NCBI GenBank assembly: GCA_043381765.1
Contig: JBHJMP010000937.1
Location: 1 to 28,588 of the forward strand
Origin: Collodictyon triciliatum
Lineage: Eukaryota; CRuMs
Direction: 5' to 3'
DNA length: 28,588 bases
Positions 1-12,295 of this stretch are shown here, piece after piece. The notes under the pieces are model-generated. The model did not search any database and was not told the origin of the DNA. It worked only from the letters and a program-made list of their open reading frames with translations. The position numbers and the translations under genes were made by a program. Within the stretch, counting starts at the first letter, position 1. Each line of letters starts with the position of its first letter.

Positions 1-239
1 TCCCAGTTGGTGACGATTCCGTGCTCAATGGGGTACTTGAGGGTCAGGATACCACGCTTGGCCTGGGCCTCGTCTCCGACAAAGGAGTCCTTGTCGCCAG
101 CACCAACCATCATAGCCTGGTGGCGGGGGCGGCCGACAATGGAGGGGAAGACGGCGCGGGGGGCATCGTCTCCGGCGAAGCCGGCTTTGCACATTCCGGA
201 GCCGTTGTCAACAACGAGGGCTTGAAGATCATCAGACAT
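1..239 (-). CDS. Actin, N-terminal part (cut by window edge)
   Basis: Conventional actin, the ATP-binding subunit of microfilaments. The minus strand from an ATG at 239-237 reads 79 codons plus two bases to the window edge with no intron. It opens [20 protein letters not shown], holding the phosphate-loop residues DNGSG (11-15), and continues through [16 protein letters not shown] to [12 protein letters not shown] at residues 68-79. Numbering matches vertebrate actin without gaps. The DNase-I-binding loop (residues 40-51) departs from the usual sequence: Ala42, Met43, Ala47 and Asp49 replace the common Gly, Val, Met and Gln, and Tyr53 is Phe. Met44 is kept. Codon use is strongly GC-ending, as expected of a highly expressed gene. 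A TATA-like box lies about 130 bp upstream. Identity is certain; introns or oddities beyond residue 79 cannot be seen. Confidence 0.98.
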   Translation of the reverse strand, partial: MSDDLQALVVDNGSGMCKAGFAGDDAPRAVFPSIVGRPRHQAMMVGAGDKDSFVGDEAQAKRGILTLKYPIEHGIVTNW

Positions 240-367
240 GGTGGCGGGGTGGAGCGGAGGCTTGGGTAGCGGGCGTGTGGGCGGGCTGGAGTGGCAAGTG
301 ACTTTGGATGAACTTGGGTGTCACGAGGGAAAAGAGCCGGGAGAAATCACGGCCGCGACAATCCGCC

Positions 368-375
368 TATTTATA
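368..375 (-). promoter_or_regulatory. TATA-box for the actin gene
   Basis: The minus strand reads TATAAATA here, 129 nt upstream of the actin ATG, within an otherwise GC-rich stretch (240-365). The spacing would allow a leader of roughly 100 nt. Position and consensus match a core TATA element; the transcription start itself is not visible. Confidence 0.6.
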
Positions 376-1973
376 CTCGGCTGTTTCCTGCTTTATGGCG
401 ACAAGTCGCACATTTTTTGATAAATACTATTCCGTCTGCAATGGCAAAACTGGGCTGGTGGGGTTGTTGTGATGCTCTGTCAATTTTTTTGTTGTTTGTT
501 TTTTCGATGGGTGTTTGATTTCCCGCCTGTTTCGGTGCACTAGGTTTGTCATAAGGCGCCTAGTGGGTTCTTAAGGTGGGTCATAGGCTGAAGCAGGATA
601 GAGACCCGGCCATGTCTTCTTCCCGCCACGAGGAATGAACCAATATTTATCTATAAGTGGATGATTCTTCATTGAAAAATCTCTTTTGGTACTATTCACT
701 GAAGAAATGTTTTCCCGCCAACCAGCGCTTGCGTGGCAGACAACGCAACTTTGGAGAGTTTATTTGGAATTTTAGTTGGAACATTAATGGAAAGGGTTCA
801 TATGTGGAATTATTGATTTTCTCCCGAGGCACCCTCCCGAGACCATTGGGAAAGCACGCGGGATTGGCCTTCGTCGCTCCGCGATCACCCGAGCCGCGAA
901 ACCTGTGATGAGATTAGGGTCTGAACAAGCAGCCAACGCCACGACAGCACCCGCGGGACTGGAACACCAGACAGCGTCAGTCATTCCACACCCCAAAGCG
1001 TACCGCGCCGGCCCCTGGTAGGCCTGCTTCATGTCGTATTGGGACAAAGGCCTCCTTGGAATAAAGTGTCGCGCTCGGCTGCAACAGCAAGTTGCCACAT
1101 TTTGGTTTTTTTGTTGTATTTTATGCAGATATTCCCCTATTGTTGCAAGCCAGGGGGTTGTGTTTGGCTTGGCCACGGAATCCCTAGACTCTAGAGTGCG
1201 TTGCGCTGTTGCGGATTTGCCGGCTGAACCGTGCAACTCTCTCCTCGCCGTCTATATCTCCCTTGTTGTGCTCGCGGTGGGGTTGGGGGTTCGGCCAGAG
1301 GGATGAAGAGCACCAGTCTCTTATGTTTGCATTTCTGGAAAATAATTATATTCTAAAAATTATACTTGATTTGTATCTATTTTGAATATGCAGAGACTAA
1401 AAGTTGTTCATACATATACTATAAATCGATTAATGATACAGAATAAGTTTTTGGTGCTGCAGGGTACTGAATACTGGGAAATTGTCAAATATTTATCTAA
1501 AAGCGCTCCTTTCTGTTGAAAATGTCCAACTTTCTGTCTTTACTAGCCGCCCTTTCAAAGGCGGGTGTCCAGAGAACGTTCCATTGATCTTGTGCAAGCC
1601 AACCGATCTGATCAAGAGCAGGATCAAAGAAAAGAAAAAGAGAGAGAAAAAAAAGATCAAGGAAAGACACTCTGGTTGCGCCGTCGCCACCCGCTCACAG
1701 GGAGTTTTTTTTTTTGTTGCTTCACATCGGTGCTTCTTGGTTACGTGGCCAAAGAACCGAACCAACTCACCAAACAATATTGAACCTGACCCATGTGTTA
1801 GAGGCGCAGAAACCCTGCTCCACGATGGTAAAGAGCTTCGCCGACAAAGGGCCTCACTCCTTGCTCTGACTTTTCCACCCTCCCTTCTCAACTTGAATCC
1901 TAGTGGTGCTCTTAAATTAAAACAGAACCGTAGTACTGTAGGATCACAACCACTTCGTAGCAGACGTCGCAGA
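376..1973. other. Long intergenic region between divergent actin and PSMB1
   Basis: No convincing gene was found in about 1.6 kb. The left part should contain the actin promoter and the right part the PSMB1 promoter and leader. Several open frames of 60-150 codons occur on both strands (for example minus 1236-784), but they lack recognisable domains and splice partners. A purine-rich stretch at 1625-1665 and a T11 run near 1705-1715 are simple sequence. Confidence 0.6.
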
Positions 1974-3752
1974 ATGTCCTTCCAGCCCTATGTGAATAAC
2001 GGAGGGTGGAGCTTATTTCATCTTTTTCTTTCTTTTTTTACCTTCACTATGACATTATTTTCGACGAGTCTAAATCATTAACTGAGTTAAAATAAATTGT
2101 ATACATAACGCTTCTGTTGCTCTGAAGACACTCTTATTATTCCTCCACCTTTTTATTTTTAACTTTTTTATTTTTTTTACTAAATTGGCTCAAAGTTCAT
2201 CACCTTATCGCGGAACACCTCGCAGCTTTCCATAATTCCGGGCCTCGCCCCTAAAAAGTTTTCCCTCACCTGTAGCACTTGCCTTGCCGTCTCTGGTCCA
2301 GACTATTGCATCGTCGCAGGGGACTCTCGCCTTAGCAAGGGCTTTTCGATCCTCTCAAGAAATGTTCCTAAGCTCTTCCAACTGTGAGTTTTTTTCTTTC
2401 AGTTTTGTAGTGACAGTTCGATACCGCATTAAGGTTTATTGAGGCTCCACTGCAAGGATAGGAAACAAAACACCGTTCCTTCCCCCTTTTTTTTTCTATG
2501 AATATTTCTTTCTTTCAAGTCTTTTTAAATTAGGTTAAGACAATCTTCAATTGTTTTGGAGGTTGCTGTCTGCGGCCATCTTATTTATGTTGTGCCTTTT
2601 TTTATTTATTAAATACACATTTGGGTGAAAAACGTCTTCTTTATATTATAGAACCGACAAGGTTGTCTTGGCAACATCTGGAATGCTTGCTGATGCTATC
2701 ACACTCCGTAAGGTACTCCAACATCGTATCGAGATGTACCAACACCAGCACGGAAAAGCCCCCAGTGTCTATGCACTGAACAGGTATCTGTCATTCTTTT
2801 CTTTTGGCTCATTCACCTTCATTATATTGGTGTAACCCACCACTGTGATTTTGCTGTGTACTTTTCTCTTGTAGTGTTTGAAGGTATTCGAGATACTTTG
2901 CCCCTTTTCTTACGGATTGAATCTTATGCCTCAGATTGCTCTCCAACTTGCTTTACTACAAGCGGTTCTTTCCCTATTACACTTTCAACCTTCTGGCAGG
3001 CGTAGATGAGAATGGTTTTTTTTATATTCATATGTATTTGTATCAATTGCCGTTATGCGAGTGTTGAAGTTATTACAGATTCTTCTTCTACGCAATCCGT
3101 CAGTCTTAAAGCCAATATTTATAACGTATATAGGAAAGGGTGTCGTTTTCAACTACGATGCAATTGGCTCTGATGAACTGGTCAGTGGGAGTGTGTCTGG
3201 AACTGGAAGCACCCTGATGAGGCCTTTCCTTGACAATCAAGTAGGATGATGACAAAAAATACCCTACTGTATATATTGTCTGGCATTGGAAAGCTATCAT
3301 GTTTAAAAATGTACTTTCATAATACCAAGAGGAGATATTCAATCAGCATGTACCCAAAATATCATTAGGTCGACCAGAAGAACATCCAAGGAGCGCTTCC
3401 CAGAGACCTTGGTTTCGAGGATGCTCGTGACTTGGTCAAGGATAGCTTCAACTCTGCTGGTCAGTTACCTTTGAACAAATATGATTTTTTTTATTCGGAT
3501 GTCATCTTAGCCACAGAAGCTGAGGAGAAAAAAAGAAGAAGAAATGGAAGAAAACCCATTTACCACAAAGCAATCAATCAATCTTGCAGTATTTCGGTTT
3601 GTTTGACAATACGACCTGTTGTAATTGATATACCCTCAATATTTCTTTATGAAACAGCCGAACGAGACATCTACACGGGCGACTATCTAGACCTGTGGGT
3701 CATCCGCGCAGACGGCATCCACAAAGAGAGACACGAATTACGCTTCGACTAA
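1974..3752 (+). CDS. PSMB1: 20S proteasome subunit beta-6 (beta type-1)
   Basis: Non-catalytic beta subunit of the 20S core particle. Seven exons join in frame: 1974-2005, 2276-2383, 2652-2783, 2935-3014, 3134-3240, 3369-3459 and 3658-3752, giving 214 residues. All introns are GT-AG. Family landmarks in order: [10 protein letters not shown] at the N-terminus, [33 protein letters not shown], the block [35 protein letters not shown], and near the end [16 protein letters not shown]. The chosen ATG places NNGGT eight residues in, so almost no propeptide is predicted, unlike animal and yeast homologues. The reading frame is open upstream back to 1482, but that segment is low-complexity with no other nearby Met. 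The next gene (PITP) lies downstream on the same strand, 1.3 kb away. Confidence 0.96.
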
Positions 3753-3777
3753 GACGCCCTTCAATCAGCGTTGCGAA

Positions 3778-3783
3778 AATAAA
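3778..3783 (+). terminator. Poly(A) signal AATAAA after PSMB1
   Basis: A canonical AATAAA begins 26 nt after the PSMB1 stop codon. This suggests a very short 3' untranslated region. The cleavage site is not determinable. Confidence 0.5.
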
Positions 3784-5037
3784 GATACCGGAAAATACCC
3801 ACACGCTGACACAAGAGGACAGCACCAACAAAGAGCCCTGTGTGTAGGTCGTGGCCTTTCCGAAAGTGGAAGTGAGTAATGATACGGTACATAAAGATCC
3901 ATAATCCACAGATGGAACATAGAACCTAAGATTATAGTCTTCAATAGTCAGTTACGCTATGTTAGCACGCGTTGACCACACCATGCACTTACCGAATTTT
4001 TCCACAAAAACATAATTTCTACGAATGTCCAGCGACTATTATGCACGCCCAAACGGATACATTTCTGTGAATTGCTCGCGTCAAAGCTCGCGCCATGATC
4101 GTGGAAACAAATCTGCCAATCCATCACTGATGTAACACCCGGCCCAATGCTGATCCTAACTCCTGCAGCAACTCACCGTAAAGCCGGTGGCATTGTCGGG
4201 GTTGCTGGGCCCACTTGGACAACCTCAATGGAAATATATGTTTTTTTTTATAAGGCATTAAGTGGACGTTGAGACAAGGACAAAGATGTCTTGATTCCCT
4301 CCCACGCCTGTAAAAGGCTTTCCTCCGCAAGGCCCTTAAAAGCAGAACCACCCGACTGTTGGATTGGTCCTTTCCTTTCCCTAGATCTATTTTTATGTTT
4401 ATTGAACAGATTTTCTGATGGCTTCAATCTCGCACTTTATGCTATGTGAAGACTTTATCAGGCTTTTCTTTTTCTTCTGAAGTGTTTGAACAAGTCAACG
4501 TCCACTTAGTCGCCAAGGTCGCACTGAGTTCCTCTCGTCGCTCATTCTTTCCAGCCTCCTTCAGTATACTGAATTACTCGGCGTTGCGTCTGGGTTGTGT
4601 TGGGAAAGACAGTGATAATGGATCGGACAGAAGCGTGTTTCAAGGGCACTGAAGTCCTCTTTTCAAAGAGGAAGCACAAACCCTCGTAATTGAACAGAAA
4701 AAAAATTGCTGAAAAAAAGTGCAAATCGAATACGCCTCGTCTCTTCTGCTCCGCCCGGCACTTGGTTTCAGTCACAGCAAACACAACTTTCTTGTTGACT
4801 TGTCGTTTTGCTTTCTGCTCTAATTTTTAACTCAAAAGTGCCGGGGGGTTATTCCTCGCGTTAAGCAAAGCAAAACCAAAAAAAAATAAAATAAAATAAT
4901 AGTTTTGAAAGTTTCCAGAGACCGTGGAATGCGGCTCACTTGCTTAGATTCCATGAGTTACCTATGTTTTCAGAGATCTACTTTACTAATCATTGAAACA
5001 TAACATAGAAAGCCAGAACCTTTGTAGCCTCTCCGAA
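3784..5037. other. Intergenic region PSMB1-PITP, possible minus-strand exon fragments
   Basis: No gene can be assembled. Two minus-strand stretches look somewhat protein-like: around 4340-4170, where a segment with good splice borders encodes NPDNATGFT, and 4690-4545, which ends TQRRVIQYTEGGWKE before a stop. They could be exons of an unrecognised minus-strand gene or remnants of one. The phases were not reconciled and no domain is recognised. The right end must hold the PITP promoter. Confidence 0.3.
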
Positions 5038-7111
5038 ATGATCATCGTAGAGTACCGTATGCCCCTTCCACTCACCGTTGAAGAGGTTTGCTTTTCTCCT
5101 CAGATTCCGGTCCCTCTCCCCAATCCTGAATACGTGCTTCACAGCGATCTTTAGAAACATAGGAGGTTCTGATCACCACACTTTTTGTTTTCTCAACTAA
5201 TGGAAAGGAAAACAAAACATCACGCGATCAATTCCACACAATAATGCGCTCAAGGGCCTGAAGCTTTTCCAAACTGACTGGAACGCGCAATAAAATCCCT
5301 TTACCAACACTTAGTACAACATCGCCCAACTCTACATGGTCAGCAAGGCCAGTGAACAGCAAACCGGTGGCGGTGAGGGAATCGAAATCATCAAGAACGA
5401 GCCCTACGAAAATGCCACAGAGAAGGGGCAGTATACTCAAAAGATTCTTCATTTAAAGAGGTAAGGCAACAAAGCCTATGGGGTCGAAACGACTAGCGTA
5501 AATAAGGAACATTTTTTTGTTACACATCAACACGAAAAACTCAACATGACTATGGATATGCAGCCGCATTCCAAGATGGCTTGGAGCTGTTCTCCCATCA
5601 GGAGCTCTTCAATTCCACGAGGAAGCTTGGAACGCCTACCCCAGCTGCAAGACTGGTTTGATTCTCATAATACAGTCATATCACAATACATTCACATATT
5701 ACTTTCCCTTCTTATTGTTTCATCCTGCTCAATTTGCTATAAATTGTAACCATAAAATCCTGGCTGCTATATACATCTCAGCTTACTCTGTAAGTATTAC
5801 ACTCGAGCATAAAATTTTATGGAGATACTTTATATGATCATTCTCATGATAGTTATGATGCGTCCTTTGTGTGCACATGCCACATTTTTTTTTGAAAACG
5901 CTTGTATATTTTGTAATATCCTCCCTGCCTGTGTCCTAGTGTCCCTATTTTGGTGCCAAGTTCTCGATTGAGGTTATCTCTCGCTACGTCGCTGACACTG
6001 GAGACCAAGACAATGTATGATTAGACAAATGTCTCTTCTGAAGAAATGCTGTTAAATTTCACAAAATTCGGGTTACATTTGCTCATCGCATATCCACCTA
6101 TTGAAAAAGGTTTTTGGACTCACGCCTGAGGAGCTGAAGACTCGTGAAGTGGAATATATTGACATCTCAAACGATCCGATTGACGCTGGCTCGTACAAGA
6201 AGTAATTTTGGACTCTTAAATATTAATATGCTTGTGCAACATATCCAGGCTGGTGTTACGAGTAGCTGTCTGATGTTTGACTTGATATTTAATTTTAGAC
6301 AGCCTTGTTAAAAATATGATTGGCACTTTGAATCCACCTAGGGAAGAGGACCCCAAGCTCTTCAAATCCCAGAAGGCCGGACGAGGTCCATGGGACACCA
6401 AGGACTGGCGCAAAACTGCTCAGCCCATCATGACATGCTACAAACTCTGCAAGGTCCATGTTCAGCTGTGGCCCCTTCAAACAAAGATCGAGCGCTTTGT
6501 CCATCAGGTTGCTCAATTTTTCATTCATTCATATGGCCCATAGTGAACTGTCCCATACAAACCCAGCAGCTCATAACAGCTCTTTTAATTTTTCTTTTTA
6601 TCAGTTCGCTGATTTTTTTTCCATCTTCCTTCTTTATCTTAGAGTGCTCTCCGTGATACCTTCTTCAAGACTCACCGTCAGGTTCGAATTGACAAATATC
6701 TTACAAATTCAAAGCACTGTCAGGGGACTGTAAAAGAAAGAACAATATAAAAGTGAAATTTCGAACGATCCAGAAAGATAATTAGGAGAATCAAACGTGC
6801 TCATATTCCCCTTGAATCTTTGTCAGTGCGTTTGCTGGATGGACGAGTGGTTTGGCCTGACCATCGCTGATATCCGCCGCATTGAGGAAGAGACCAAGGA
6901 GAAGCTAAGAAAGCAGGTTCGTCTGCGCCCTAACATCCACTTATCACACATTAAGCCATCCCATATCACTTCTATCCGCCTTGTCCCTTCCAAACCACGC
7001 GGGGCAACTCGCAACTTTTTTTCTTGATATTCGTACTAAAACATCTAACCAAAAAAAAAAAAAAATAACTCGTAGATCGAAGCCAGCCAAGCATCCTCAG
7101 CTACAGCCTAA
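5038..7111 (+). CDS. Class-I phosphatidylinositol transfer protein
   Basis: Single-domain START-like lipid transfer protein that exchanges phosphatidylinositol and phosphatidylcholine between membranes. Ten exons: 5038-5085, 5315-5460, 5564-5655, 5782-5789 (8 nt), 5940-6014, 6110-6201, 6342-6507, 6643-6681, 6827-6916, 7076-7111; 263 residues, close to animal PITP-alpha. Landmarks in order: [14 protein letters not shown] start, [39 protein letters not shown] (the Thr and Lys that contact inositol phosphate are kept), [40 protein letters not shown], and [20 protein letters not shown] near the C-terminus. Oddities: the residue aligned with inositol-contacting Asn90 is Cys, and the membrane-docking Trp-Trp pair is Leu-Trp (VQLWPLQ). 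Without the microexon the frame breaks. Confidence 0.95.
5782..5789 (+). other. 8-nt microexon of the PITP gene
   Basis: Exon 3 ends in phase 1 (5655) and the next obvious exon begins at 5940 in phase 0, preceded by an in-frame TAG, so the two cannot be joined directly. The octamer CTTACTCT lies between a CTCAG acceptor and a near-perfect GTAAGTAT donor. Including it completes codons Ala-Tyr-Ser and restores the frame. It also supplies exactly the three residues missing from the alignment between CKT and the following CPYFGAKF block of PITPs. Confidence 0.85.
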
Positions 7112-7614
7112 GTCCAGCAACCCTGAATCCTGCGGGCTCGTTGGTCTGCGCTGGCTATGAGGCATGCGCCACAGCACAATACGGGACTGTATCAGCCCGT
7201 TCCTCCACCGCTCAGTTTTCCTCTTTTGTTATGCTCCTCTCGTTGCCTTCCTGGTGGACTCGCTCTTAATTACACACACATAACCACACACCCAAATGCC
7301 ACTATTTTAACCCACCGACCCTATCTATCAGGCAGACCATAAAAAAAGATGCTATGACACGCTGTCCACAAGGCTGAAGCACAGACGTCGTTCATTTTAT
7401 TTCCCCTCCTTCTATCGGCTATAGTAAATCCAGTGAAAAGTAGAGAGAAGTGCAGCCAGGCAGGCCTGTTGATATGAGGATGGGTGGATGAGGCTGAGGA
7501 GCAGCAGCAGTCTCGGGAGGAGCAGCCTACTCAAGCGACCCGGTCGACAGTCGCTTCGAGCTCGACCTGGTGCGCGATTGACGTGGCGATGAGATGCAGA
7601 TGAGAGGCAAAACA
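7112..7614. other. Convergent 3' region of PITP and the coiled-coil gene
   Basis: Roughly 500 bp between two convergent stop codons. No coding signal is seen. On the minus strand an AATAAA (about 7399-7394) could be the poly(A) signal of the coiled-coil gene. Confidence 0.5.
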
Positions 7615-10219
7615 CTATGTGGCTAGCCTGCTGTTCAGCACAAACTTTATCTGGTTCAGAAGGTCTGCCTGGTAGGCTAGATTCCGCTCCATGCGCGCGC
7701 GGGCTGCGTCCACCTCCCTCCTGAAAGAAAGAAGGGAAACGTTAGGTTGAAGGATAGCACTTTGCCGTAATTATTTGGCAGGCACCGCCAAAGTGGCTGA
7801 GGGGGGTAGGTATACTTTTCGGCATCCGAGGCTGCCTGCATTGTTCTGGCCAGTTCCTGTGCCATTCTCTCCTTCTCAAGTTGCTGCGCGCGTAAACGAG
7901 CATGGTGAATGAGGCAAATCTTTCTCTTGCCTTTTGAATTTTTATTTTATTTTATTTATTAATGAATAGGAATCAACAAACCCGAATACGTTTTTTTTCC
8001 TCGACCTGCTCCAACTGGAACTGCTTGGTCACCGCAGCCCCTTCGAATTTCCTGTGCTTGTCTCTCTCTTCTCGCTCTTTCAATCGCTGCTCCATTTTTT
8101 CCTGCTCCGTTTGTGCCTTCTCTTGTTCCTGAATGCAAGTAAAAGACCAGAATTCCAAGGGGAGTTTCAATTAATATCATGCAGCGTTGCAGCAAAGAAG
8201 AAGCGAAATGGGGCGCGGTTGATAAGTGTCTAGAAAAAGTCACCATCTGGATTTTAAGTTGGGTATCATCTATAATCTTCTGGAAGGAGGAGACATGGTG
8301 GTCCTGCTTCTGTATGAGCTTCATTCGGGCCTCTAACCTTTCCTTCTCCTGTAAAAAGAAGTTTATCCCACCCATCACAACCCTGAAATAAAAGGACTTT
8401 ACTGGATAAAGGGGACAGAAAGGCAAACCCTCTGTGTAAGCATCTCTTCCACTTCTTTGGCAGCCCTTAGCCTTTGCTCTTCCTATTTCCGAATCATTTT
8501 GTAATCTGGCCACTAGACTAAAAAGAAAGAACATGTATGCGATTCATATTATTATTATTATTATGTGTAGATGAAACCTCTTCGTGTTGTTTTTGCTTTG
8601 CGAGCCTGACTTCATCTTCCTTTCTCTTCAGCTCACTCTCAAGGGCGTGGAGAGCCTATATATGATGTTCAGTGTTGATATGATTGTGAAAATAGGGCCT
8701 GCCATGGTGGTGAATACTCACATCCATTTTCTTTTGTCTACTGAGCTCTTTCTGTAGCTACATGCGCGATAAACAATAAAGTTTAATACGATATAATAAC
8801 GTAACAGGGCAACAAATCAAATAAAGGAAAAAAAGTGTAACAACAATAACAAAAGGGTGCTTGATTGGAAGTTACCAAAGCCTCTTTCATCAGCTCGGAG
8901 TCACTTTTGACGACCATGACCTTCCCATTTGTTTTTTGAATCGGTGTTGAGTTGCTTCCAGGTAATATTGAAGCATCACTCTTTTGCACCATCCAAAGTG
9001 ACATAATAATGATGAGAATAATTACGTGCACAAGTGTAGGTTTACAACAGAATACCTTCCATCAATTTATTGTTATCGAGGGGCTGTGGTAATGGAAGTA
9101 GGTATGATTTACGCTCATGTGGTGTTTCTGGTCTCCCAGCTGGTCTGCGCTGAAGCTGTGTTCGACCTGTGTATGTTTAATCAGCGACGGGTAATGTTCT
9201 GGAAGAGGCGAATCAAGACAGCAGCATTTTATTTCATCAAATAAGTGTGACAAACCATCGGAATCGGACTGGACGCTGCTTGTTGAGGCTTTTTTTTTTG
9301 TAATTTTTTTTTAAAAAAAAAGAAAAACGAACAATGTGAAAAAGGACACGATACAATCAAGCAGTTGAAATGAGTGGGATTGTGATTCTGAGCTTACGTC
9401 TCGTGCCTGAGGGGTTGTCTGATTCAGTGGGGCGATAACTAAATGTCGTATGGCAGGATACATGATTAGTTGGAGACTCCATCTGAGCTATCGGGCGAGT
9501 CTCTTACCTTGCGGTTTCTTTGTTGACCGATGTTGTGCGTGGACAGGCTTTGGCTCCGACACCTAAGAAAACAACCGCGTTGAGTTTTGTGCGACAATTT
9601 GAGAGGATGACACTAGGGAGCATCTTTCACCTGTGCATGAACTGGATCCACATATAATACAAAGAAATGAGACCTTGTTTTCTAGGGCGCTCTTTACACT
9701 GAATTCCTTTGCCTTCTCTCTCTCAAGTAACTTTCTGGCACGAAGGAGCTCTAGGTTGCGCTGTGTAGGCGTCATATGTTGGGCGGCGGGGGACTTGCTT
9801 CTTTTCTTTTTACTGAATAAACAGTATGGGTATTAGAATGAACGATACAAAGGTCTTTGCCATTATTCATACTCGTTTCTTTCCCTTTCCCTTTGCGCGT
9901 CACAAAATACCCTGGACAATCCCCAGCTTGCAGAGCTTCGTCTGTGTTGTTTGCTGTTGTTTGCAGGATCTGCAGATTGATTCCCCACTTTAACGGTTGG
10001 GGTCACTTGCTTTTGTGTTGGCTGTTGAGGGGAGCGCAACGGATTCCATGTTTGGAATTAGCAAGTGAAATCCCTTTTGCGGAATAACTTTGTTTCAGGC
10101 AAGGTTTTGTTTGACGCCACCACTGCCATTTTTGGAGTGAGCAGAGCGGACGCGAGACCAGGGCGGGTTGGGGTGAGTAGCTCTCCACCAAGGGTGTTGT
10201 TGTGAGGTCTGGGTTTCAT
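7615..10219 (-). CDS. Unidentified 412-residue coiled-coil protein, 15 exons
   Basis: I do not recognise the family. Exons on the minus strand: 10219-10124 (or 10121), 10021-9911, 9805-9698, 9562-9508, 9438-9398, 9288-9256, 9166-9113, 8980-8876, 8757-8722, 8655-8578, 8482-8429, 8348-8244, 8128-7982, 7925-7816, 7720-7615. All phases close; 12 of 14 introns are phase 0. The N-terminal third is Pro/Ser/Thr/Gln-rich and probably disordered. A basic-acidic helix follows (RNLELLRARKLLEREKAKEF), then a linker. From about residue 225 there is a long charged heptad-rich coiled coil (ELKRKEDEVRLAKQKQHEE; EKMEQRLKEREERDKHRKFE), ending AYQADLLNQIKFVLNSRLAT. The composition resembles small axonemal or centrosomal scaffold proteins, but that is only an impression. 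Exons 1-2 and some acceptors with A-rich tracts (exon 6) are less certain than exons 3-15. Confidence 0.75.
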
Positions 10220-10875
10220 CTTGTAACATCGTAAAACCCCGTTTTCATCTTCAATTAGTCTGCGTGGAAGTGTTCTGCAGTATCAATGCGTTGTAAAGTA
10301 AGTCGCAGCGCACGCAGTGACCAGAAGCCTTTCACATTTGGTGGGTGCTCTATAGTTCAGAACACAGAAAGGGGTTTGCGAATATTATTTTTATTTTCTG
10401 GAGAGTAATTATACAAGATAGTTTTGAGACTCGGATAGTCTTGAATTGTTTTTGTTTCATGCGCAATAGAGAACCCCGATGGGTTTGTATCGTGTCTAGG
10501 CTAAATGCAATAATAATCAATCGCAACTATAATCGTACTTTGTCGGAGATGGAATAGTACCGATTGGAGGTATTTCCAGATATAAAGTACAAGAGAATTG
10601 TTCATCCAAACCACGGGTTCTACCGACATCAGGATTGGTTTCACATCTTTGATATCGCGTAGCAGCATAGGGATTGCAGACATCGCACGCAATACAGACA
10701 AATCATTCTACAACACAGTAAAAGCCCATCACGGTCTGGAATGGATTATTGTTATCGAAAGTGTTGCATAAGATGCGACCGCAGGGCGTTTGAGGCTTCC
10801 GGAATCACCAAAAAAAAAAAACGAAAGTAGTAAAGAGTTTATCTACCTATTTACTTTTGCAAACTATAAGGAAAG
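10220..10875. other. Intergenic region upstream of tRNA-Leu
   Basis: No gene is seen. It should contain the promoter of the minus-strand coiled-coil gene. Open frames of 60-70 codons here have no homology that I recognise and no splice partners. Confidence 0.5.
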
Positions 10876-10954
10876 GGCAGTATGGCCGAGTGGTCTAAGG
10901 CGCTAGCTTTAGGCGCTAGTACGAAAGTGCGTGGGTTCAAATCCCACTGCTGTC
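10876..10954 (+). tRNA. tRNA-Leu (anticodon UAG)
   Basis: The cloverleaf folds fully. The acceptor GGCAGTA pairs with TGCTGTC. The D-arm is GCC/GGC. The anticodon stem CTAGC/GCTAG holds loop TTTAGGC with anticodon TAG at 10910-10912. A class-II variable arm (TAC-GAAA-GTG) is present, and the T-arm GTGGG/CCCAC encloses TTCAAAT. The discriminator base is A (10955) and CCA is not encoded. Internal Pol III promoters are visible: A-box TGGCCGAGTGG at 10883-10893 and B-box GGTTCAAATCC at 10934-10944. There is no intron. It decodes CUA, and other CUN codons by wobble. Confidence 0.97.
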
Positions 10955-10968
10955 AAACTCTCCATATA

Positions 10969-10974
10969 TTTTTT
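10969..10974 (+). terminator. Pol III terminator of tRNA-Leu
   Basis: A run of six T residues begins 15 nt after the tRNA 3' end, as expected for RNA polymerase III termination. Confidence 0.8.
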
Positions 10975-11136
10975 AAAGGATGGCCGCCTTAGATTTTTTC
11001 TTGGGTCGGAAAGGTTGCATCGTGCTTTGTCAAACTCACTCGAAAGGAGGTTCTCTGAGGAGCGTGGGAGTTGTGGCGCAGTGGCTGTCGAACCGGAAAG
11101 TCACAGACATTCTCCGTTCAGGCGAGGCCAGCACAC

Positions 11137-12295
<1,159 letters not shown>

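Noticed and set aside
784-1236. 150-codon open frame on the minus strand
   Set aside because: No domain, no splice context, composition unlike the verified genes; a chance open frame in GC-richer intergenic DNA.
1482-2081. 199-codon plus frame covering the PSMB1 start
   Set aside because: Only the last part (from 1974) is coding; it runs into the first PSMB1 intron, and the upstream part is low-complexity Lys/Arg sequence.
6324-6342. Possible fourth copy of the micro-insertion (CACTTTGAATC at a PITP intron end)
   Set aside because: Identity stops after 11 nt, no A-tail follows and no flanking duplication is present; likely chance.
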